This document shows positions 1-10,232 of a stretch of DNA of 64,000 nt, piece after piece; the stretch's first letter is position 1, and every line of letters starts with the position of its first letter. The DNA is taken from the NCBI RefSeq assembly GCF_026122795.1, contig NZ_JAIWQV010000001.1:165994-229993 (forward strand), in the 5' to 3' direction. The notes under the pieces were generated by a model. It was not told where the DNA came from. It was given only the letters and a program-made list of their open reading frames with translations, and did no database searches. Both the position numbers and the translations under genes were made by a program. The stretch comes from Buchnera aphidicola (Chaitophorus viminalis) (lineage in GTDB: Bacteria > Pseudomonadota > Gammaproteobacteria > Enterobacterales > Enterobacteriaceae).

Positions 1-2743
1 AAATAATTTTATTTTCTTTTTTTTTTATTATATTTTTCTTTTTAAGAATTTCTTTACATATTTTTGTATAATTTGTATTTTCTTCTATTTTAAATGTTCT
101 TGTAAAATAATTTTTATGTATATATTTTTTTTTTTTAACAGTTTTTTTTATATAATCTGGAATTAAATTTTTATCATGAATATTAATGTTTTTATTTAAA
201 ATAATTTTTTTTATTTCATGTGTAAATTCTTGAATATTCATCTTTTTTCCCTTTTGTAGTATATATCCTAATCCACTATGATGAAAATTTGTTTTATTAC
301 ATATTTTTTTTATATTTACAAATGGACTGACACCGATACTGCAATGAAATATAGAACGAGTAATAGCAACATATAATAAACGAATTTCTTCTGATAATTT
401 TTCTTCTTCGGCTAATTTTATTTCTTTTATTTGTTTTTTAATATTTATTAAAATATTAAATTTTTTTCTATCATGAAAAATAAGTTTTTTAGAAAATGAA
501 AAATTTGAAATAAATGGAATCCAAATAATTGGATATTGTAATCCTTTAGATTTATATATAGTAGTTATGTTAATACAATTTTTATTATTATAAATTAATT
601 TTTGATAATCATTTTCATAATTTTGATCATCTTGAAATATTTTTTTTTTTAGCCATTCTAATAAAAAAAATAAATTTTTTTTTAATATAGATTTTTTTTC
701 TAAAATTTCTCCTAAATAAATTAAATTTGAAATACAGTTCTTATTTTTTTTATAAAAAAAATATTTTTCATAAAGAGTGCTTTTATAGATAATATTTTTG
801 ATAAGATTTAATATTCCTTTTTTTTTCCATATATATAAAAATTTACTAAATATATTTTTTAATTTTGATAATTTATTTTGTTTTTTTTTTAGTTGAATTA
901 AAGTGTAAAAATTTTTTGATATAATAGAAGTAGTAATCGCTCTATTAAAATAATATTCATTAGAATAATTTAAAATAGATTGTAGTATATAAAAAATTTC
1001 TTTAATAATATTTTTTTTAAAAATAGATTTTTTATATGAAGTATAATAAGAATCAATATTCTTTTTTTTTAATTGTTTTTTCAATATTTGATATTCTTTA
1101 AAGTTTTTTACTAAAATACAAATATCTTGTATTTTTAAAATTTTTTTACTATTTTCTGTTTTTAAAATTGCTTTTTTATTTTTTATTTTTGAAATTAAAT
1201 AATAAATATTTTCAGAACATTTTTTAGAAATCCAATCATTATAATGATTTATTTTTTTATCTTTATTTTCATGTAGCCAAAATGTTATTGCAGGTTGTTC
1301 TTTTTTATCAATGATAAATTTTTTTTTTGCAGAGTTTTCAGAAGATAATATAGATCTATATTTTATTTTTTTAAAAATAAAAGAGTGTTTTATTCTATTG
1401 AATAATAAATTTATACTATCTATTAATTTTTTAGAAGATCTCCAATTTTTTTTTAAAGTATATAAATTAGATATTTTAAATGTATTTTTTAAATAAAAAA
1501 AAATATCAGCTCCTCTAAAGTTATAAATAGATTGCTTAGGATCTCCTATTAATATTAAAGAAGATTTTTTTTTATTTTGATAAATTTTTTTAAAAATATC
1601 ATATTGTTGATGGTCTGTATCTTGAAATTCATCAATAAATGCTATTGGAAATTTATTTTCTATAAATTTTGATAGATTTTTTTTATTTTTTAAAAATAAA
1701 AGCATAGAATGAATTAAATTATCAAAACAAAATTTTTTTTTTTTAATTTCTTTTAAAATTTTTGGTATTTTTTTAATTGCATAAATCAGAATATTTTCTT
1801 TTAAAGAAAAATTAGTTTTTAAAAATTTTTTTATGATTTTTAAAAATAAAAAATCTTTATTTTGAAATTTATGACAATTTAATTCTATTTTTTTTTTTGT
1901 AAAATGCTTTAATTCTTGTGGAAAATTATAATTTTTTGTTTTTTTTAAAGTCCATTTTGTAATTTTTTTTATCCATCTAGAAGTATTTTTATTATTATAT
2001 ATTCTTTTATTGAATTTTTTTTCTGAAAATTTTTTTTTTAATTTAACTTTTATTTTATTCCATTTTTTTTTAAAAATATTAATTTTTTTTATATTTTCAT
2101 TATGTTTTATATAAATATTTTTAATTTTTTTTTTATTTTTAAAAAATATTTTTGATTTAATATTTAAAAATTGAATAATTTCTAATAAAAGTTGATCCGG
2201 ATGTTTCCAATATTGAAAAATTATATTTGATATTTCTTTATTTAGAGAATAAAAAAATTTTCTCCAAAAAGTGTATACAGATTTTTTATATAATATTTCT
2301 TCGTGATATTTTTTTTTTATATTAGAAATATCATCATGAAAATTTTTAATTTTTAATATATATTTACAAAATCCATGAATAGTATAAATTGAGGAATTAT
2401 GAATATCTATATAAGCTTTTTTTAATAATAAACTAGCTTTTTCATAATTTTTAATGTTTTTAAATAATTTTTTAAAATAAACATTTTTAGTTTTTTTAGA
2501 TAAACAATCTACATAACAATGATAAATATTTTGTGATATTCTGTTTTGAATTTCTATTGTTGCGTTTTTAGTATAAGTAATAATTAAAATTTCTTTTACT
2601 AAATATTTTCTTTTAGTATTAATTCCTAATAATAAACGTAAATATAATAAAATAATTGTAAAAGTTTTACCTGTTCCTGCCGAAGCTTCAATTATTTTAA
2701 TTCCTTTCAATGGAATTAAAAATATATTATTTAATATATTCAT
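1..2743 (-). CDS. recB: RecB, exonuclease V beta subunit (partial, C-terminus outside window)
   Basis: Helicase-nuclease subunit of RecBCD, which processes double-strand DNA ends for recombination. The frame is open from an ATG at 2743 to the window edge, about 914 codons; E. coli RecB has 1180 residues, so part of the C-terminal nuclease domain is missing here only because the window ends. Visible are the Walker A segment EASAGTGKT (residues 19-27), the TYTKNAT motif near 60, the Walker B-type DEFQD near 371, a GDPKQSIYNFRG motif near 400, and motif VI LLYVAITRS near 790. I checked that these motifs share one frame. It lies 18 bp after recC on the same strand; ptrA, which separates recC and recB in E. 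coli, is absent. recD is expected to the left. Confidence 0.95.
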   Translation of the reverse strand, partial: MNILNNIFLIPLKGIKIIEASAGTGKTFTIILLYLRLLLGINTKRKYLVKEILIITYTKNATIEIQNRISQNIYHCYVDCLSKKTKNVYFKKLFKNIKNYEKASLLLKKAYIDIHNSSIYTIHGFCKYILKIKNFHDDISNIKKKYHEEILYKKSVYTFWRKFFYSLNKEISNIIFQYWKHPDQLLLEIIQFLNIKSKIFFKNKKKIKNIYIKHNENIKKINIFKKKWNKIKVKLKKKFSEKKFNKRIYNNKNTSRWIKKITKWTLKKTKNYNFPQELKHFTKKKIELNCHKFQNKDFLFLKIIKKFLKTNFSLKENILIYAIKKIPKILKEIKKKKFCFDNLIHSMLLFLKNKKNLSKFIENKFPIAFIDEFQDTDHQQYDIFKKIYQNKKKSSLILIGDPKQSIYNFRGADIFFYLKNTFKISNLYTLKKNWRSSKKLIDSINLLFNRIKHSFIFKKIKYRSILSSENSAKKKFIIDKKEQPAITFWLHENKDKKINHYNDWISKKCSENIYYLISKIKNKKAILKTENSKKILKIQDICILVKNFKEYQILKKQLKKKNIDSYYTSYKKSIFKKNIIKEIFYILQSILNYSNEYYFNRAITTSIISKNFYTLIQLKKKQNKLSKLKNIFSKFLYIWKKKGILNLIKNIIYKSTLYEKYFFYKKNKNCISNLIYLGEILEKKSILKKNLFFLLEWLKKKIFQDDQNYENDYQKLIYNNKNCINITTIYKSKGLQYPIIWIPFISNFSFSKKLIFHDRKKFNILINIKKQIKEIKLAEEEKLSEEIRLLYVAITRSIFHCSIGVSPFVNIKKICNKTNFHHSGLGYILQKGKKMNIQEFTHEIKKIILNKNINIHDKNLIPDYIKKTVKKKKYIHKNYFTRTFKIEENTNYTKICKEILKKKNIIKKKENKII

Positions 2744-2761
2744 TTTTTTAATAGTAAAATT

Positions 2762-5700
2762 TTATATTGAATTTTTATATATTGGAAGCATCCAATATTT
2801 ACATGTATAACATGTTTTTTTGATAAAATTATTGTTTAATAGTGTATAAATTTTTTTAATATATGGATCTTTTTTCTCTCCTAAAACATATTTATTTCCA
2901 TTCCATGTTTCTATAATTTTTTTTTTACTGTATATAATAGTATTATTTTTTTTAGAAAGATTTTTTTTTTTTTTATCATATATATAATGAAACCAATTTA
3001 ATCCTGTATTAGTTAAAATTATTGGTTTTTGTAATCCTTGAATATATCCTATAATGTATTTTAATAAATATTTTTTTGCTAGATTTTTTGGAATATTTTT
3101 AAAAGTAATTTTATTATTCATACCTATATAAGAACTGTTATATTGTCCGTCTTGAATACAATATATTAAGTGTTCTATCCATAAAGTAATTTTGTTATAA
3201 TGATTTAAATTAAATGCTTTCCAACGTAATAAACCTTTTTCAGTAATATTTTTTAATTTTCCTTCAATAATGTATTTTTTTATTTTAAACTTAATATTTT
3301 TCTCTTTTAAAGACATATTCATGTTTTTAATTTTATTAAATATTTTTTTTATTTTTTTTACTTGATAATTTAAATAAGTTTTTCCTAGGTTTCCATGAGG
3401 TAAAATCCCAATAGAAAAAATTTTTTTAAATAAATTTTTAGTATCTTTTTTAAAAATCATATAATCAAGAATTTTTTTATTTAATAAATAATGATTTTTT
3501 TTATCTATATAAAAAGGTTCTTGATTATAATTATTTAATCTTTCTGTTTTATAAAAAATTTTTAATCTGTTATTAAAAAAATATTTTATAGGATTGTTCC
3601 AAAAAGATAATAAATTATTTATATATATTTTTTTTATTTTATATAACAATGGTATTTTAATATTTTTTTTAGTATTTATCTTTTTTTTATTTTTTGATAA
3701 TATCCATATTGAATGAAAACTATGAAAATTATTTTTTATATTAAAATTTTCTTTTTCAAAACTATGTTCTGGATGAATAAATAATAATTTTTTTAAAAAA
3801 TTATTTTTTTTATTAAGATTTTTTTTTTTAAAAAAAAAATTTTGTTGTATATATATATTAAATTGATTTAATATAATAGAATATTTTTGTGTTTTTACAT
3901 CATAAATTGAATTATTTATATAACTAATAAAAATTTTTTTTTGTGTAAAATATAATAATTCTAAAAACATAAAATATTCTTTTGAATTTTGTTGATAATT
4001 ATTATTTTTTTTTTGTATATATAATAAATTTTCACATGTTTGAATATTTTTTTTAGGAAATTCGTTATAATTCATTCCTAAAATATAGGTAATTTTAAAT
4101 GGAATAGTTCTAAAATTTTTAAAATTAGTAAATGTTATACAATTATAATTATTTTTTTTATATTCAAAAATATTTTTTAATTTATTATTCATTTCAAATT
4201 GAATAATTTTAATTGATATTCTTTTTTTATATGAACTATGTTTAATTTGTTTAAGTATTAAATTCCATTTTTTTTGAATATATTTAATTTTCTTGTTTTG
4301 TTTTGAACTTAAATAAAAAAAATCAGTGATAATTTCTGAATATATTTTTTTCCAAGAATGAATATTTTTTTTAGTCGATAATTTTTTTTTCCATTTTTTT
4401 AAAGTTTTTATAAAAAATAATAACTTTTCTAATATTTTAAGTTCTTTTGTTTCGTTAATATTATATGGAAGAATGTTATTCCATAAAATATAATTTTTTA
4501 CTCCATATCCTATAATAATTTTTTTAATACCTTCATGCCAAGTATTTTGATTAATAGGTAAATGATTTATTTTTTTTTTATGATTTTTATCAATTCCCCA
4601 TCTAATATTTGTATCTTTAACCCATTTTTTTATTATTTTTAATTCTTTTTTATCAATTAAAAATTTTTTAGAAATAAAAGAAAAATTTAATATATTTAAA
4701 ATTTTTTCGCTTTTAAATTTATTTTCTGGAAGTTCTAAAATTTTATTTAAAATATATAAAATTTTACTGTTATAAAATTTTTTTTTATAAATATTAAACG
4801 GAATTTTATTTTTTTGATTTTCTGAAATAAAAACTGACTTAATAAATGGAATATAATTTTCAATATTTTGTGTTTTAATAATAATATCTTTCGGTTCAAT
4901 ATTTTTATTTTTATTTAAAATATATGATATATTATCATATAAAACTTCTATTTCTCGTAAATAACTACAACATTCATGAATTGAAATTGAATTATCACAT
5001 TTTAAAAATTTTTTTTTTTTTAGAATATTGTATATATGTATATTTTTAATTGTATTTTGAATATTTTCCAACAAAGTTTTATTTTTATTTAGAATATATT
5101 TTTGTTTAATATTTTTTGTTAAAGTAAAAATATACTTAATTTGTTTAAAATGATCTTTATACCAATGTGAGATAAAAGAACTTGAATAATTGTATTTTTT
5201 TTTTGTTATATTTTTTAAATTTTTAAATGGAGTACATATAAATAAATAAATCTTTGTAAGATTACTAATTTTTTTTAAAATTTTTAAATATGTATATGGA
5301 TAACTACATGGATTTAGCAAGAATATTTGATTAGTTAAATTTATAGATTGAGTATTTTTATTTAAACTTTTAATTAAATCTGACATATGATATATATTTT
5401 TTTTTTTAGTATAAAATATATTTTTCCAGATTTTTTTTTGTATTTTATACAAAATATAATTCTTTTTAAATATTTTAGATTTTTGATTGTTCCAATTTAA
5501 AATCCAGTTTGGATGATGAATAGAGTATTCATATAAAATTTTAGATAATTTTTTAAAATATTTAAATTTAATTAAATCTGAATCTGTTTTATTAAATGAA
5601 AAATATTTTGTATATTTTGAAGATAAATTCATTAATTTCCATAAAATATATTCTTGATCAGCAAAAATTTTTTTATTAAATATTTTTTTTTTTAAAATAC

Positions 5701-5905
5701 AAAATATAAATTTTCTAATTGAAATATAAGAAATATTACTATCTATTCCGAGAATTTTTGATATTTTATTTTTAATAAAAGTAATCATTGTTTTATTTTC
5801 TACAATAATTATTTCTTTTAAAAATACGTTTTGGTTACTTTTTATAAAATTACATATTTTTTTTATTAAATAATTTAAATTATTAGAAGTATAAGTTTTA
5901 ATCAT
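2762..5905 (-). CDS. recC: RecC, exonuclease V gamma subunit
   Basis: Scaffold and Chi-recognition subunit of RecBCD. The 1047 residues compare with 1122 in E. coli. Segments that match RecC in order are the N-terminal MIKTYTSNNL (E. coli MLRVYHSNRL), PKDIIIKTQNIENYIPFIKSVF in the middle, WGIDKNHK, and RTIPFKITYILGMN about two thirds along. Sequence conservation is otherwise low, as usual for Buchnera RecC. The gene contains many T/A homopolymers, yet the frame is unbroken. It is co-oriented with recB 18 bp downstream, so the two are probably co-transcribed. Retention of recB and recC, with recA not seen here, fits the known Buchnera pattern of keeping RecBCD. Confidence 0.93.
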   Translation of the reverse strand: MIKTYTSNNLNYLIKKICNFIKSNQNVFLKEIIIVENKTMITFIKNKISKILGIDSNISYISIRKFIFCILKKKIFNKKIFADQEYILWKLMNLSSKYTKYFSFNKTDSDLIKFKYFKKLSKILYEYSIHHPNWILNWNNQKSKIFKKNYILYKIQKKIWKNIFYTKKKNIYHMSDLIKSLNKNTQSINLTNQIFLLNPCSYPYTYLKILKKISNLTKIYLFICTPFKNLKNITKKKYNYSSSFISHWYKDHFKQIKYIFTLTKNIKQKYILNKNKTLLENIQNTIKNIHIYNILKKKKFLKCDNSISIHECCSYLREIEVLYDNISYILNKNKNIEPKDIIIKTQNIENYIPFIKSVFISENQKNKIPFNIYKKKFYNSKILYILNKILELPENKFKSEKILNILNFSFISKKFLIDKKELKIIKKWVKDTNIRWGIDKNHKKKINHLPINQNTWHEGIKKIIIGYGVKNYILWNNILPYNINETKELKILEKLLFFIKTLKKWKKKLSTKKNIHSWKKIYSEIITDFFYLSSKQNKKIKYIQKKWNLILKQIKHSSYKKRISIKIIQFEMNNKLKNIFEYKKNNYNCITFTNFKNFRTIPFKITYILGMNYNEFPKKNIQTCENLLYIQKKNNNYQQNSKEYFMFLELLYFTQKKIFISYINNSIYDVKTQKYSIILNQFNIYIQQNFFFKKKNLNKKNNFLKKLLFIHPEHSFEKENFNIKNNFHSFHSIWILSKNKKKINTKKNIKIPLLYKIKKIYINNLLSFWNNPIKYFFNNRLKIFYKTERLNNYNQEPFYIDKKNHYLLNKKILDYMIFKKDTKNLFKKIFSIGILPHGNLGKTYLNYQVKKIKKIFNKIKNMNMSLKEKNIKFKIKKYIIEGKLKNITEKGLLRWKAFNLNHYNKITLWIEHLIYCIQDGQYNSSYIGMNNKITFKNIPKNLAKKYLLKYIIGYIQGLQKPIILTNTGLNWFHYIYDKKKKNLSKKNNTIIYSKKKIIETWNGNKYVLGEKKDPYIKKIYTLLNNNFIKKTCYTCKYWMLPIYKNSI

Positions 5906-5982
5906 AATTTTTAAATTTATTTTAAGTAATTAAATTTAATTATTTGAACATTAAATAATTTTATAATTTAATTACTTTTTTA

Positions 5983-6651
5983 TTATTTTGTATTTTTTGT
6001 ATGTTTGGTGTTGATGTTTTTAGATTTTATAGATTTAAAAAAATGATTTGAACATGCAATTTGAATATTATTTTTATCTAACGCTTTTTTGAATTTATAC
6101 ATAAGATCCCAATATACTGTTTGTAATTCTATTGTTTTACTCCAACATCGAACAACAAAATTTAAAGAATTTGGAGATAATTCATGTAATCCAATTAATA
6201 TATCTTGATTATGTATGACACGATCTTCTTTATTAACAACTTTTTTTAATACTGAAATTACTAATTTGATATCAGAATTATGAGCAACATGTATAAAAAA
6301 TTCATTTCTTCTAATAGCAGCTCTAGAATAATTTACAATTTCTCCAGATATTATTCTGTTATTAGGAACAACAGCTATTTTACCATCTATTGTACGTAAA
6401 ATTGTATAGAATATATCTATATTTAACACTGTTCCTGATATTTTTTCTAAACTAACATATTCTCCTAATTTAAAAGGTCTAAAAATTTTTAATAAAATTC
6501 CAGCAGTAAAATTCGATATATTTCCTTGTAGAGTTAATCCTGTAGCCATTCCTAATGTTCCAAGAATTGCAATAAAAAATGTTGGTTGAACATTACTTAT
6601 ATGAACTAATGAAAGCACTATTGCAAGAATTATAAGTATGTATATCAACAT
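5983..6651 (-). CDS. mscS: Small-conductance mechanosensitive channel MscS, N-terminally short
   Basis: Inner-membrane channel that opens under membrane tension and relieves osmotic shock. The 222 residues align with E. coli MscS (286 residues) only from about residue 65 on: TM2, the pore helix TM3 (LGTLGMATGLTLQGNISNF), then the beta domain (FRPFKLGEYV, GTVLNIDIF, VPNNRIISGEIVNYS) and the cytoplasmic alpha-beta domain. TM1 and the N-terminal segment are missing. The frame stays open for 16 more codons upstream without a usual start codon before a stop at 6700-6702. Whether a channel lacking TM1 works is unknown; the gating helix TM3 is well kept. It follows fbaA, as in E. coli. Confidence 0.85.
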   Translation of the reverse strand: MLIYILIILAIVLSLVHISNVQPTFFIAILGTLGMATGLTLQGNISNFTAGILLKIFRPFKLGEYVSLEKISGTVLNIDIFYTILRTIDGKIAVVPNNRIISGEIVNYSRAAIRRNEFFIHVAHNSDIKLVISVLKKVVNKEDRVIHNQDILIGLHELSPNSLNFVVRCWSKTIELQTVYWDLMYKFKKALDKNNIQIACSNHFFKSIKSKNINTKHTKNTK

Positions 6652-6884
6652 GTTTTCGAATCCAATAAAAATTATATTTATTAAATAAATGAAATATTTT
6701 TAAAAATTTCAATTATGATAAATAAAGTTATAGTTTTATAAAATAAAATTTTTTTATTAATTTTATTTTACTGATTTTTTTTTTATAATAAACAATTTTA
6801 TACTTTTTTGTAAAATATTAATGTAATTTTATATAACATAAGTTTTCATAGATTTATATTAATAATTATAAATTATAATATTTT

Positions 6885-7967
6885 TTATAATATATTTTTT
6901 GCGTTTAAATTTTTAAAAATTTTTTGTAATTTTAAATAAGTATTATTTTGTGATTGTTTTATCCAAGTTCTTGGATCATAATATTTTTTATTTGGTTTAT
7001 TTATTCCTTCAGGATTTCCTAATTGACTTTGTAAATAGTTTTTATATTTTTTATAAAATTTTAATATACCTTCCCATGAAAACCATTGTATATCAGTATC
7101 AAAATTTATTTTTACTACTCCATATTTAATAGATTTATGAATATCTGATAAAGATGATCCAGAACCTCCGTGAAAAACAAAATTTAAAGGATTAATTTTA
7201 GATATATTATTTTTTTTTTGTACATATATTTGAGATTTCTTTAATATTTTAGGTTTTAAATCTATATTTCCTTTTTTATATACTCCGTGAACATTTCCAA
7301 AAGACGCTGCAATAGAAAAAAGTGAACTAATTTTAGAAAGTTTTGTATATGCATAATTTACTTCTTTAGGTTTTGTATATAAGTATTTTTTTTCTAAATT
7401 AGTATTGTCAATTCCATCTTCTTCTCCTCCAGTACAACCAAGTTCTATTTCTAAAAGCATATTTATTTTATTCATTTTTTGTAAATATTTAGAACATATT
7501 TTAATATTATGTTTTAATGGTTCGTTTGATAAATCTAACATGTGAGAAGAAAACAAAGGACGTTTATTTTCTTTAAAAAATTTTTTTCCAAATTTAATTA
7601 AACCTTTAATCCATGGTAATAATTCTTTATTACAATGATCAGTATGTATTATAATTGGAATATTATAATATTTTGACATTAAATGAATGTGTTGTGCTCC
7701 TGATATAGCTCCATCTATTGCTTCTTTAAATGATTTTTTGTGAGTATTATCTTTTCCAGAAAGAAATAAAGATCCTCCATATGAAAATTGTATAATAACA
7801 GGAGATTTCATATAATGAGCTGTTTTTAATACTGTATTAATAGAGTCAGTATTAATACAATTAATAGAAGGTATAGCATAATTATTTTTTTTCGCTAATT
7901 CAAAAATTTTTTTAGTTTCAAATCCATTTAAAACTCCTGTAAGTATTTCTTTTTTAATTTGATTCAT
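6885..7967 (-). CDS. fbaA: Class II fructose-bisphosphate aldolase
   Basis: Splits fructose 1,6-bisphosphate into dihydroxyacetone phosphate and glyceraldehyde 3-phosphate in glycolysis. Full length (360 residues; E. coli 359). Zinc and catalytic residues are present: HTDHC near 108-112 (catalytic Asp and zinc His), EIELGCTGGEEDG near 175, the zinc His in NVHGVYK near 225, FHGGSGSS near 265, and KINFDTDIQW for substrate binding. It follows pgk by 27 bp on the same strand, the E. coli order (pgk-fbaA-mscS), so the three are likely one transcription unit. Confidence 0.97.
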   Translation of the reverse strand: MNQIKKEILTGVLNGFETKKIFELAKKNNYAIPSINCINTDSINTVLKTAHYMKSPVIIQFSYGGSLFLSGKDNTHKKSFKEAIDGAISGAQHIHLMSKYYNIPIIIHTDHCNKELLPWIKGLIKFGKKFFKENKRPLFSSHMLDLSNEPLKHNIKICSKYLQKMNKINMLLEIELGCTGGEEDGIDNTNLEKKYLYTKPKEVNYAYTKLSKISSLFSIAASFGNVHGVYKKGNIDLKPKILKKSQIYVQKKNNISKINPLNFVFHGGSGSSLSDIHKSIKYGVVKINFDTDIQWFSWEGILKFYKKYKNYLQSQLGNPEGINKPNKKYYDPRTWIKQSQNNTYLKLQKIFKNLNAKNIL

Positions 7968-7994
7968 ATAGTTTTATAATTTCCTATTTTTATA

Positions 7995-9164
7995 TTAGTT
8001 TTGTATATATTTTTTTTTTAACATTTGAAGAGATGGTAATTTTTTTCCTTCTATAAATTCTAAAAAAGCTCCTCCTCCGGTAGAAATATATGAAATTTTT
8101 TTTTTGATATTAAACATTTCTATAACAGCTAATGTATCTCCTCCCCCAGCTAAAGAAAAAGCGTTTTTATTATTTGCAATAGCATAAGAAATTTTTTCTG
8201 TTCCTAAACGAAATTTTTTAGATTCAAATACTCCTACAGGACCATTCCAAATAATAGTTCTAGCTTTCTTTATAATTTTAATTATTTTTATAATACTTTT
8301 GTCACCTATATCCATAATTTCTTCATTATCAGAAATTAAATTAGAATTTTTCATTGAATATATTTTTTTTGTATTACATATATTTAGTGTTCTTGAATCA
8401 ATTGGTATTAAAATATTATATTTTTTTATAAGTTTTTTAGCTAATTTAATAAAATCTTTTTCATAAATAGATTTACCAATATTGTTTTTAATTGCTAAAA
8501 AAGTATTTGCTATACCTCCTCCTACTATTGTGGTATCTGATATCTTTGCTAGTTTTTTTAAAATATTAAATTTTGTAGATATTTTTGATCCTCCTAATAT
8601 TGTTATTAAAGGTCTTTGAGGTTTTTTTATAGATTTTTGTAAAGATTTAATTTCAGAAATAAGTAATGGTCCTGCGCATGAAATTTTTGCAAACATACCT
8701 ACTCCATAAGTAGATGCTTCCATTCTATGCGAAGTTCCGAATGCATCCATGACAAAAATATCACATAAAGAAGCATATTTTTTTGATAATTTTATATCAT
8801 TTTCTTTTTCACCTATATTAAATCTAACATTTTCAAATATTATAATTTCTCCATAATTAATTTTTATTTTATCATTTAAATTTTTTGCAAAATAAATATT
8901 AGTATTTTTTATTTTTGTTTGTAAATATTTAAATATTGGAAATAATGAATATTTTTTTTGGAATTTATTTTCTGTAGGTCGTCCTAAATGAGATAAAATC
9001 ATAATTTTTGATTTATTTTTTAAAGCTAATTTTATTGTAGGTAAAGATGCTTGAATACGAGCATATGATGTAATTTTATTATTTTGCATAGGAACATTTA
9101 AATCTAATCTAATTAATATTTTTTTTTTTTGAATATTAATTTTAGTCATTTCATTTATTTTCAT
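7995..9164 (-). CDS. pgk: Phosphoglycerate kinase
   Basis: Glycolytic enzyme making ATP from 1,3-bisphosphoglycerate. Full length (389 residues; E. coli 387). Signature segments: KKILIRLDLNVP near the N-terminus, SHLGRP (substrate-binding Arg), GGSKISTKFN at the hinge/nucleotide site, IWNGPVGVFE, and the glycine-rich AGGGDTLA for ATP phosphates. First gene of the pgk-fbaA-mscS run. The epd gene that precedes pgk in E. coli is not seen upstream. Confidence 0.97.
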   Translation of the reverse strand: MKINEMTKINIQKKKILIRLDLNVPMQNNKITSYARIQASLPTIKLALKNKSKIMILSHLGRPTENKFQKKYSLFPIFKYLQTKIKNTNIYFAKNLNDKIKINYGEIIIFENVRFNIGEKENDIKLSKKYASLCDIFVMDAFGTSHRMEASTYGVGMFAKISCAGPLLISEIKSLQKSIKKPQRPLITILGGSKISTKFNILKKLAKISDTTIVGGGIANTFLAIKNNIGKSIYEKDFIKLAKKLIKKYNILIPIDSRTLNICNTKKIYSMKNSNLISDNEEIMDIGDKSIIKIIKIIKKARTIIWNGPVGVFESKKFRLGTEKISYAIANNKNAFSLAGGGDTLAVIEMFNIKKKISYISTGGGAFLEFIEGKKLPSLQMLKKKYIQN

Positions 9165-9388
9165 ATTTTATTCTCAAAAATTTTTATAATTTATTAAAAT
9201 AAATAAAGAGTTTTATATTTGATATATTTTATTTTAATAATATAAATTATTTTTTTCAGAAATAATTTTATTTATTAAAATTTTATATTTATTAAATATT
9301 TAAAAATTTTTTATTTTTTTTAACATGAAATTTATTTTTTATTATTTGAAAAATATATTTATTTAATATTATTTTAAATTTTAAAAAA

Positions 9389-9982
9389 TTAATTCTTTAA
9401 CCATATTTTAATACCGTTGAGAAACATTTGCGTTGATAACATAATTAATATTAATCCCATTAATTTTTCTAAAACATTAACTACTTTTTTTCCAAAAATA
9501 TTTAGAAATGCATCAGACATTAATAATGTAAGTAATGTTATACTCCAAGCAATAAATAAAGAAATAATTAAATAGTTTATATTTTTTGCATATTGATGAG
9601 ATAATAACATTAAAGTAGCTAAAACAGAAGGTCCAGCTACTAAAGGTACTGCTAAAGGTACTAAAAATGGTTCTTCATGTATAACTTGTGTTTCTTTTTT
9701 TTGTATGTTATCTGGAAAAATCATTTTTATAGCAATAAAAAATAATATTATTCCTCCAGAAATAGATACAGTTTCTGTTTTTAAATTTAAAAAATTTAAA
9801 ATATTTTCACCAGAAAATAAAAAAAGTATCATAATAAATAGAGCAATACACATTTCTCTAATTAATATTAAACGACGTTGTTTTGAATTAAAATTTTTTA
9901 AAACAGTCATAAATACAGGTAGATTACCTAATGGATCCATAATTAAAATGAGTAATATAGTAATAGAAATTATTGTTTGCAT
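9389..9982 (-). CDS. yhgN: YhgN/MarC-family membrane protein (UPF0056)
   Basis: Inner-membrane protein of the MarC/YhgN family, annotated in many genomes as a putative amino acid or antibiotic-related transporter without proven substrate. The 197 residues hold about six hydrophobic segments. The N-terminal LILIMDPLGNLPVF and the mid-protein VPLAVPLVAGPSVLATLMLL are family hallmarks, with glycine and proline in the membrane. The length is typical for YhgN. It is divergent from asd, next to which yhgN also lies in E. coli. The function is inferred from family only; a role in amino acid export to the host is possible but not shown. Confidence 0.9.
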   Translation of the reverse strand: MQTIISITILLILIMDPLGNLPVFMTVLKNFNSKQRRLILIREMCIALFIMILFLFSGENILNFLNLKTETVSISGGIILFFIAIKMIFPDNIQKKETQVIHEEPFLVPLAVPLVAGPSVLATLMLLSHQYAKNINYLIISLFIAWSITLLTLLMSDAFLNIFGKKVVNVLEKLMGLILIMLSTQMFLNGIKIWLKN

Positions 9983-10232
9983 TATTTGTCTCCATTTTTA
10001 AAAATTTTTTTAAAATAGGTTATAATAAATATTATTAATTATATATTATTAATTTGTTTAAAATAATTTTATTTTTAAAAATTTTATATATAAAAATATT
10101 TTTAAAATATTATTTTATATATAATATTGTAAAATTAATTTTTTAAATATTTTATTTTTTAAAAATTCTAAGAGGTGATTATTTTTAAAAATTTTATTTA
10201 AAATTTTTAATATTTAATCTTTAATTAATATT

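Noticed and set aside
1311-1496. 61-residue plus-strand ORF
   Set aside because: It lies wholly inside recB on the other strand, is low-complexity Phe/Leu/Ile, and has no ribosome binding site.
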